A DNA stretch of 64,000 nt from positions 97,483,307 through 97,547,306 of the forward strand of contig OZ010800.1 of the NCBI GenBank assembly GCA_963932465.1, in the 5' to 3' direction. Made by a program: the position numbers and the translations under genes. Source of the stretch: Maratus speciosus (Eukaryota; Arthropoda; Arachnida; Araneae; Salticidae). Shown here piece by piece: positions 57,541 through 64,000 of this stretch. The notes under the pieces were generated by a model. That model made no database searches and was not told the DNA's origin. It was given only the letters and a program-made list of their open reading frames with translations. Within the stretch, counting starts at the first letter, position 1. Each line of letters opens with the position of its first letter.

Positions 57541-57707
57541 CTGTATCTCTATTTATTAAAATCACAATACGATTAGCGAACACTCTGGTCGCCATCTTAC
57601 TTCACAGCAACATTATTCTCTATTCCGTTCACTTAACATTTTCAATCCATAGGAACTCGCGACGCCCTCTTACGGGACTTATAAATTCTCTTTTTCAACA
57701 ATAAACA

Positions 57708-58020
57708 CTAACCGTAACCTAATTATAACATGACGGTAACCTAACCGTAATGTAACTGTAACCTGACGGTAACCTAACCGCTACGTATTTATTACCTAAC
57801 CTTAACCTAATTAAAACCTAACCGTAACCTAAATGTAATCTACACCATACATAACTGTAACCTAACCGTAACCTTTCTGCAACAGTTTACCTAAACGTAA
57901 CCTAAATATAACCAAATTATCACCTAACCATAACCTTACTGTAACCTATTCGTAACATAACCGCAACCTCTCTGTAAGATAAACGTAACGCATCAGTAAC
58001 CTAACTGTAACCTAGCTGTA
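57708..58020. repeat. 11-bp telomere-like satellite, segment 2
   Basis: About 28 units of TAACCTAACNG type with variation. It continues segment 1 across the BEL element and ends at GCTGTAA next to a GC-richer insert. Confidence 0.9.
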
Positions 58021-58267
58021 AAAGGCAGTATTCTGCCTTTAACGGAATAAACCGAGTCAGAACCAATCGTTCACGTAATTCACACCGACATTCAACAGTA
58101 TCCAATTCTGCCCTACGAACTGAATTTGCGAGCAAAGATCGACGTTTCCTTTTCAAGGTTAACCATTTTTGACCAATCCCTTCCAAGGACCATGCGGTTT
58201 GTTTGTTTACTTGAGATTTGAACACATGTGTTTGCGGCCCCTTTAAAAAGAGACCATTAAATGGCAT
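58001..58267 (-). CDS. Unrecognised 88-codon frame in a GC-richer insert
   Basis: Open from ATG 58267 to a stop in the satellite. The protein is basic in the middle (KWLTLKRKRRSLLANSVRR, then ECRCELRERL) and its composition is unlike the AT-rich frames around it. I recognise no family. It lies between satellite segments, so it may be a fragment of a mobile element, for example a LINE; it may equally be chance. Kept because it is the only frame in the satellite domain with protein-like composition. Confidence 0.25.
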   Translation of the reverse strand: MPFNGLFLKGPQTHVFKSQVNKQTAWSLEGIGQKWLTLKRKRRSLLANSVRRAELDTVECRCELRERLVLTRFIPLKAEYCLLQLGYS

Positions 58268-58859
58268 GATTGTTCCTATAAGGGATATATATCTCTATAA
58301 AAAGTATATAAAGTTTTAATAGGTGGTGAGTTATAAATAATTCACGAAGTTTCAAGATACAATTACATAATAATTATTATTATTTGGAGTAAAATTAAGA
58401 GATTATTTATACAAAAACTATTTGCAATTACACTTTTATATAAATACAATTTTTAATCTTCTGGAAATATATTTTAGCATGAAGGTTTTTTTTATGTAAG
58501 CTTTATAGTACAAGCATTCAAATAATTGGAAATTTATGTTTCACTCATAATTATATTACATTAACAATTATATATTTTTTATTGTTTAGATCAAATTCAA
58601 AGGATTATTTATACAAAAACTATTTGTAATTACACTTTTGGATTAGTACAATAAGTTTTAATCTCAAAGATAAATTTTAATATATTTTAGCATACAGATT
58701 TTTTTAATGCAAGTTTTAAATCACAAGCTATATTAGCCAAATAATTGAAAAACTTTGAATCACTCACAATTATTTTACATTAAATTTAAGGTAAAATTAG
58801 TTCTTGTAATGAATATAACAAAATGGAAAAAAATAATATAATGCGAATATACATTTAAC
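58268..58859. repeat. Two-copy tandem repeat, ~203 bp
   Basis: GATTATTTATACAAAAACTA at about 58401 recurs at about 58604, each followed by TTACACTTTT, TATTTTAGCAT, an ACAAGC motif, CAAATAATTG and a CACTCA.AATTAT.TTACATTAA block. The copies are diverged and very AT-rich, unlike the satellite on either side. Confidence 0.75.
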
Positions 58860-59079
58860 GAAAAATTGAACCCTCTATCCTCATAAGCAAGAGCTGCATA
58901 GATAAGCGCCATCTTAAACCGACGCAGATAAGACTTTCCAACTGCCCATAGCAGCCAGCTGGATTACGAAGAAAAAACCCCGCAATCCCGGAAATCCAAC
59001 ACGTTAGGGGAAGGATGCAAAATTATTAGGTCGTCGGCGCATTACGAGAAAGTCAACCAATCCGATGAGGGCAGAATCC
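58860..59079. other. GC-richer insert in the satellite domain
   Basis: About 220 bp with ATAAGCGCCATCTTAAACCG, CCATAGCAGCCAGCTGG and AATCCGATGAGGGCAGAATC, next to satellite on its right. It could be the 3' end of a retrotransposon whose other parts are at 58020-58267; this is unproven. Confidence 0.4.
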
Positions 59080-60371
59080 AGTAACTAACCGTAACCTAAC
59101 TATAACATGACGGTAACCTAACCATAATGCAACTGTAACCTGACACTAAACTAACCGTAACGTATTTATAACCTCACCTTAACTTAATTAAAACTTAACA
59201 GTAAACTAACTGTAACCTAAACCATACCTAACGATAACCTAACCGTAACCTAGCTGCAACATGTTACCTGACCGTAACCTAACTATGGCCAAATTATATC
59301 TTAACCGTAAACTAACTGTAAACTATTCGTAACATAACAGTAACCTATCCGCAGCCTATCTGTAAGATAAACGTAACGCACCGGTAACCTAACCGAAACG
59401 TAACGGTAAAATGTTACCTAAACGTAACTTAACCATAACATAACTGTAACCTAACTATAACCAATTTATCACCTAATCGCAACCTAACTGTAACGTAACT
59501 GCAACCTCTTTGTCACCTAACCGTAACCTATTTATAAGATAAACGTAAGATAACGGTAACCTAACCTAAAACTAACTCTAACGTAACCATAACCTAACTG
59601 TATACTAACTGCAACATAACCGTAACCTAATTATAACCTAATTGTAACTTGACTGTAGCTGTTTGTAACCTAACCTTCACTTAGTCACTGTAACGTAACT
59701 GTAACCTATCTGTAACCTAGCCATAACGTAACTGTAACCTATTCGTAACCTAACCTTAACCTATCTGTATCCTAAAAGAAACGTAACCGTAACCTAACTG
59801 CAACCTAACTATAATCTAATTATAACCTAACCGCAATAGTAACCTAATTATTACCTGACTGTAACCTAACCATAACCTAATTATAACCTATGTAACCTAT
59901 GCCTAACCTAACTGTAACGCAATTGTAGTCTATTCGTAATCTAACTGTAAACTATCAGTAAAATAAACTTTACATGAGGATAACCTAACCGTAACCTAAT
60001 TATAACCTAACTGTATCCTAACAGTGATGTAACCATAAGCTAACTGTACCTAAGTGCAACCTAACCGTAATGTAAATGTAACCTGGCGGTAAGGCGGGGT
60101 CCCATTTCCCGGTCCTGGGCCTTTGCAGGCCCTTTGCCACCGTTCCGGTCGACCATAAGGCCTTCCTTACCAAAGGCTCCGGTCTCGGATCTAACCGTAA
60201 CCTAATTATAATTCAATCGTAACTTTATTATAACCTAACCGTAACCTAACTGTAACCTAACTGTAGCCTAACTTTAACCTATCCGTAACCAAAACTTAAC
60301 CTAACCGTGACCTAATTGTTACCTAAGCGTAACCTAACTGTGACCTAACTTCAACCTAAGTGACGACTAAT
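59080..60371. repeat. 11-bp telomere-like satellite, segment 3
   Basis: The longest segment, about 1.2 kb after excluding a 105-bp insert. Units TAACCTAACNG dominate, with occasional AACATAACNG, GTAAGATAAACG and GCAAC variants. It abuts the inverted AGCCGACA minisatellite directly at 60372. Confidence 0.92.
60091..60195. other. GC-rich 105-bp insert in the satellite
   Basis: GGCGGGGTCCCATTTCCCGG to CCGGTCTCGGATC, with GGGCCTTTGCAGGCCC palindrome-like centre. Its GC content is far above its surroundings. Likely a retrotransposon 3' end fragment; family unknown. Confidence 0.4.
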
Positions 60372-60720
60372 CATCCTGTCGGCTATTTGACCGGTTGGCT
60401 AATTAATCTGTCGTCTAATCATCTTATCGGCTAATTGTTCTGTCGGCTAAATGTCTTGTCGGTTAATATTTTTGTCGGCTAATTGTCCTTTCGGTAAAAT
60501 GTCCTGTCGGCTAATTGCCACGTTCGGCAAATTGCCTGTCGTTCAATTGTCTGTCGGCTAAATGTCAGTTTCGGCCAATTTCCCTCTTTACTATTTCTAC
60601 GTTTCGGCTAATTGTCCTGTCGGCTAAATGTACGTGTCGGCCAATGTACTTGGCGGCTGAACGTCCTGTCGGCTAATAGCTGTCTGCTAAATGTCTTGTT
60701 GACTAAATGTCTGCGACTGT
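60372..60720 (-). repeat. AGCCGACA minisatellite, inverted orientation
   Basis: About 19 units of 16-19 bp, reverse complement of the 36.4-kb array (TGTCGGCTAATTGTCC). Reading inward from its right edge gives the same variants in the same order as reading inward from the left edge of the other array, with one extra unit. It is followed by TGAAATAT at 60721-60728. The 94-codon minus frame at 60608-60892 merely reads the repeat (TFSRQ units). Confidence 0.9.
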
Positions 60721-60728
60721 TGAAATAT

Positions 60729-61238
60729 ATATGCACATAAAAAAGGTATAATTGTTTTTCAAAAGATTTATTATTTATAAAGATACGTAGTAAAATACCT
60801 AGTGAAATTTTTACACTTTTTACTCCATTGTTTAGGAATAATTGATATTTCCCTATTTCAGTGTTTATGAACGAAAAATTTGAAAAATACACAAGTCTTC
60901 ATGTTTTTCTTTCTCAAAGAGCAGCAGCAAAGTGGGTTTTTTATTGTTTAATATAATTATGATGTATAACTATTCCTTTTCTACTGTTTTTTAAAAGATT
61001 TTTTAAAAGTGTTACACAAAAAAAAAAAAAATAATAATAATAATAATAACATAGGTTTACTTGGAAAATCGTAATGCATTATTATTAGACCATTTTTATG
61101 TCTATAGGAACGACTCATAACAGCATCTTGCCTGTTACACATGTTTTACTGTATTATTCACGTATTAACTTTAAAGGACGCGAGCGGTTTGTTGTATCTT
61201 AAAGATACAGGCAACGCACTCTATGCGCCATGGTTTTT
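60729..61238. other. AT-rich sequence with simple repeats, no gene seen
   Basis: An A run then (AAT)n at about 61018-61050. Nothing else recognised. Confidence 0.5.
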
Positions 61239-61242
61239 TTAA

Positions 61243-61509
61243 CCGTTTGAGTGCGGAAAAAATCATGTGGGTATATGCCAAAAATGCGAATGTGTTTGGG
61301 TATATATATAAAAAAAATAATTGTAAGTCAACGATATACACAGAAATCGTACGCTTCGCTAGTGAAACCAGCTTAAATGCACACGAAACTGAGACAACAA
61401 ATAGCAGAGCTATCACCCTCTCCGCAATTAGGAGGAGAGTTATCGCGCTTTCGGCAAATTTGGGCACATTACAAGATGAGCCCGATCACGCTCTTCCACA
61501 CTCAAACGG
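61243..61509. mobile_element. 267-bp MITE, CCGTTTGAGTG ends, TTAA flanks
   Basis: CCGTTTGAGTG at 61243-61253 is the exact inverse of CACTCAAACGG at 61499-61509. TTAA flanks at 61239-61242 and 61510-61513. Terminal CC after TTAA fits piggyBac-type elements. Frames on both strands (61171-61467 minus, 61223-61513 and 61377-61571 plus) span the element and its ends and are not accepted as genes. Confidence 0.82.
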
Positions 61510-61513
61510 TTAA

Positions 61514-63129
61514 AGCCTCAATTAAAACTTTTAATGATATTCTCCTTTCAACTAAAGTTATAACATGCTAAAACTGAAAAAAGTACATTTAAAGGGCATA
61601 AAAACACCTTTTAGTAAACTGATCCACATGTTTTGTACGCGATATTGGTGAATTTACCGATATTAATATTGATAAAAAGACCATTTCCGCTAAAATTTAT
61701 AAAATGAACTTGGAAAAACAAAACTCACGAGATAACAGAAGGGTATTCTTCATTATTCGATTCTAATATTAATCAGAAAGTACTCTGGAACTGAACTTAC
61801 TGATTATAAAAATCCCTCAGCCAATCAAAGCGCCCTTTTCGCACAGCGATTCTGCATTTAGACATTTTAAAAGCTCTTTCACAGTCTTTATCTTGGATAT
61901 GTAAACGAACGAAAAAAATAGACTATATTTATATCTAAAAAAAATTATATTAAGAAGCACATTAAATGTATTAATTATGATCATAAATAATAAGAAGATA
62001 AGAAACTCCGATGGAAAAATTTTCAAGGTATCTAGTTTAAAATATTTTCCTGGATTCTTTGTAAGATTGAAATATAAACTTAATAAATTCAGTATCTCTT
62101 ATGGCTAAAACTTCCATAAAATTAAAAAGCATACTCTATAAGAAAATAGTTCCAATAGAAACCGATCAATTATTAGGTGTGCATGAAATACTTTCACGAA
62201 ACATTATGGAACATTGCAATATTATATAGTAATAACAAATAGAAAGTTTAAAATGAGGATAAAAAAAACATACAGCATATACCAAATACAACAAGAGAAC
62301 TATAGTTTTACCCAGAGTAAATAAGAAAGAACCTTTACATATTGATTTTAAAAATAGTAGAATAATTTATCCATCAAGTTTTTATTTCCCATCCATTAAC
62401 CGAAAATGAATAGAATTTTGTTTTGTTCAGCAATAATATATGCAATGATTCAGCATCTTTGGAATAACCCACAATTTGGAATGAGATACTTTACAAAATA
62501 AAACAAGTTAGAAATTGCTCGTCAAACGTGGCAAATGAGGGTACTTTAAGCGCTACTTAAATTACTTGCTGAGCACCCTTAAAGCGAAACTCGTGCGTAA
62601 CGGAAAAAATGCGATTTTCTCAAAAACTATGTGATCTAGGTTAAACGCTATAGTTCTTCCGCAAGGTTAAAATAAACTTCTTCTACCACTATTTGTTTCC
62701 GAATTTTAATATAGTAGATTCGGAAACGGGGGTGGGAACCTATTTTTGCACTACATTTTAGAAGATATATCTATGAAAATATATTACCTAAAGTTCAAAC
62801 GAACGTATTTTTCTGTTCGGCATTACGAAAGCTTTCACACGATACCCACCACGATACATATAAAAAAAATTCTATTTTCAAGAAACTTAATTACCCCCCC
62901 CCCCCCACACACACACACACAAAAAAAAAACATTTTTCCTTAAAATATTTTTAATTGGTTAATAATCAATAAATACGTGTACCAATAGCCTTTATTACTT
63001 TGCCAAATTTGAACATTCCTCATTGCATAGTTTACGAGAAAAACGGCTGTGATAAACGGACAGCCGAGTGACATTATAATGGTTCCGTTTATGTTTTTTA
63101 AGAGCGGAAACCTAAAAAGTGAGTCGAAA
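61514..63129. other. AT-rich sequence with a (C)n(AC)n microsatellite
   Basis: The microsatellite lies at about 62894-62933. The stretch at about 62525-62700 is somewhat less AT-rich (GAGGGTACTTTAAGCG, CGAAACTCGTGCGTAACGG). No gene seen. Confidence 0.45.
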
Positions 63130-63480
63130 GTTCCAATCCGGAAACTTTCTTCTTTCTCATACATGTTAATATTTCAAAAAGTTGTTATACATGTTAATAC
63201 TTCCGTGTTATTACTCCAATACTACACCAAGTTTGATTTTCATCTTACGACCTTGCTTCATTTTACTAATCGCAGTAAAAAAGATTTAATCTTGATCATA
63301 ATATTTAACTAGTTGGTTGTGCCATTCCGAACACTTTCTTCTATCTCATACATCTTAATATTTCAATATGTAGATGCAAATGTTAATACTTCAATATTAT
63401 TAGTTCAATACTATATAACCTTTCATTTCATTTTAAATTTCTGCTTCAGTCAATTAATCAGAGTAAAAGTATTAATTAAA
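63130..63480. repeat. Two-copy tandem repeat, ~190 bp
   Basis: AACTTTCTTCTTTCTCATACATGTTAATATTTCAA-type sequence at 63143 recurs from about 63331, followed in both by TGTTAATACTTC, an ATTATT..TTCAATACTA block and a CGCAGTAAAA/CAGAGTAAAA motif. Diverged. Frames here are not genes. Confidence 0.7.
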
Positions 63481-64000
63481 TAAAAAAAAAAAAAAACCGA
63501 CTGCTAAAAAGCGAACCAATTATTTCTCATCAATGTGAAACTATTTTTTATATTACTTACCTATTTTTTATTTACTTGTATTGAGAACTTTTAAGTTGTA
63601 TTTAGTTGTGTCCCAATCTATAAACATTGTTTTGATGAGGCATGTAGAAATCTATGAAGGTTAGAGTTGCAGTAACGCTGGAGATCCTACCTCACAACTT
63701 CCAGGTTGTGTAATATTTAAACGGAGCTTCGGAGGAGAAGAAAATGAAGCGATGAAACATCGTCTTCATTTTGAAAGACCTATCCAATGATATGCGACTC
63801 AATATGGTGCGTAAAAATATTTTCTAGTCTCTACAGCCATTTTGTATTTTACGGCCGTATTTTGAATTTCTTAAAACAAAATCTAGACTATAACCATCGG
63901 ACGGTTAAGACGAATCTATAGAGATCTCATTTATCCATCCAGCCGTTGGGATGTTTCGAGGGTATAAAGAAATCCACATGCCCAGATACGCGTGAAACAC
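63481..64000. other. Unique sequence to the window edge, no gene seen
   Basis: Less AT-rich than average from 63700 on (ATGAAGCGATGAAACATCG, CATCCAGCCGTTGGGATG). It could be the edge of a further repeat cut by the window. No open frame of note. Confidence 0.4.

Larger units (their letters stand above)
50830..57707 (-). mobile_element. Complete but decayed BEL/Pao retrotransposon with nested insertion
   Basis: LTR at 50830-51034 matches a second, interrupted LTR at 56662-57707. Internal minus-strand coding order is gag, protease, reverse transcriptase, RNase H, integrase, the BEL/Pao (and gypsy) order, with BEL-type gag and pol domains. A polypurine tract abuts the 3' LTR. Both flanks are the 11-bp satellite; because the target is repetitive the short target duplication cannot be defined. 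At least five frameshifts or stops show it is dead. Confidence 0.93.
56662..57707 (-). repeat. BEL 5' LTR, split by a LINE fragment
   Basis: The inner edge, TGTTAGACTTTAC (56662-56674), is separated from the rest of the LTR (CTGTATCTCTATTTATT at 57541 to CAATAAACA at 57707) by about 865 bp of foreign sequence. Relative to the intact LTR about 25 bp (TCATTAAACACAACTATTTG and a few more) are missing at the junction. Confidence 0.88.

Noticed and set aside
50830..57707. Gypsy-class retrotransposon instead of BEL/Pao
   Set aside because: DUF1759-type gag, the Pao-type reverse transcriptase motifs (LNDCLWPGIN, CLYVDDLVSG) and the C-terminal domain after the integrase fit BEL/Pao.
36445..60720. 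Polinton/Maverick interpretation of the 24-kb unit
   Set aside because: The size would fit, but no protein-primed polymerase, retroviral-like integrase, ATPase or capsid frame is visible; the only integrases belong to copia and BEL.
60608..60892. 94-codon minus-strand frame with repeated TFSRQ-type units
   Set aside because: It simply translates the minisatellite; the repeat is present in inverted form elsewhere without an open frame.
61171..61513. Overlapping frames of 98 and 96 codons on both strands
   Set aside because: Both cover the TTAA MITE and its termini; no domain and no preference for one strand.

Overview
This is an AT-rich, gene-poor stretch of a eukaryotic genome, almost certainly an arthropod. 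My best guess is a chelicerate such as a spider, but that is an inference from repeat content only. I see no intact host gene. All recognisable coding sequence belongs to decayed mobile elements: pogo/Tigger-like DNA transposons, a Ty1/copia element, a BEL/Pao element, a LINE ORF1 fragment, and a pseudogene of a multi-copy protein family that I recognise but cannot name. There is no operon, CRISPR array, rRNA gene or convincing functional tRNA gene.

Layout. 1-4196: a satellite of about 150-bp monomers with two tail/hairpin blocks. 4698-6870: a pogo-like transposon remnant, tandemly duplicated and split by an 839-bp foldback element. 7430-8030: a short tandem repeat carrying a 74-bp MITE. 10198-11763: a tandem duplication, then an internally deleted pogo-like element that keeps its DNA-binding domain. 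14022-16244: the unnamed-family pseudogene. 16850-31060: old diverged repeats, of which about 20.7-24 kb looks like a copy of about 27.9-31 kb (offset about 7 kb). 31510-36060: a MITE, a second 150-bp satellite, a hAT-type MITE with a perfect 8-bp target duplication, and a tRNA-like relic. 36445-36893: an 'AGCCGACA' minisatellite. 37335-39027: a threefold repeat and a TTAA-flanked MITE. 40855-48450: the second satellite again, inverted, with a complete copia element (42018-47687) inside one monomer. 48720-50015: diverged 80-bp repeats. 50565-60371: an 11-bp telomere-like satellite hosting a complete BEL element (50830-57707) whose 5' LTR is split by a LINE fragment. 60372-60720: the 36.4-kb minisatellite in inverted orientation. 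61243-61509: another TTAA MITE. The rest is unique AT-rich sequence.

The best leads are structural. (1) The two minisatellites at 36.4 and 60.7 kb are inverted relative to each other, share the order of variant units at their outer edges, and are flanked by the same 8-mer, so they could be the ends of a 24-kb element. (2) Several unrelated arrays of about 150-bp monomers end with a similar cap followed by a short simple repeat. (3) The 11-bp satellite looks derived from the arthropod telomere motif. (4) Several insertions can be dated and delimited precisely because an empty paralogous site lies in the same window. No coding system of a new kind was found. All alignments were made by eye; copy numbers and identities are approximate.
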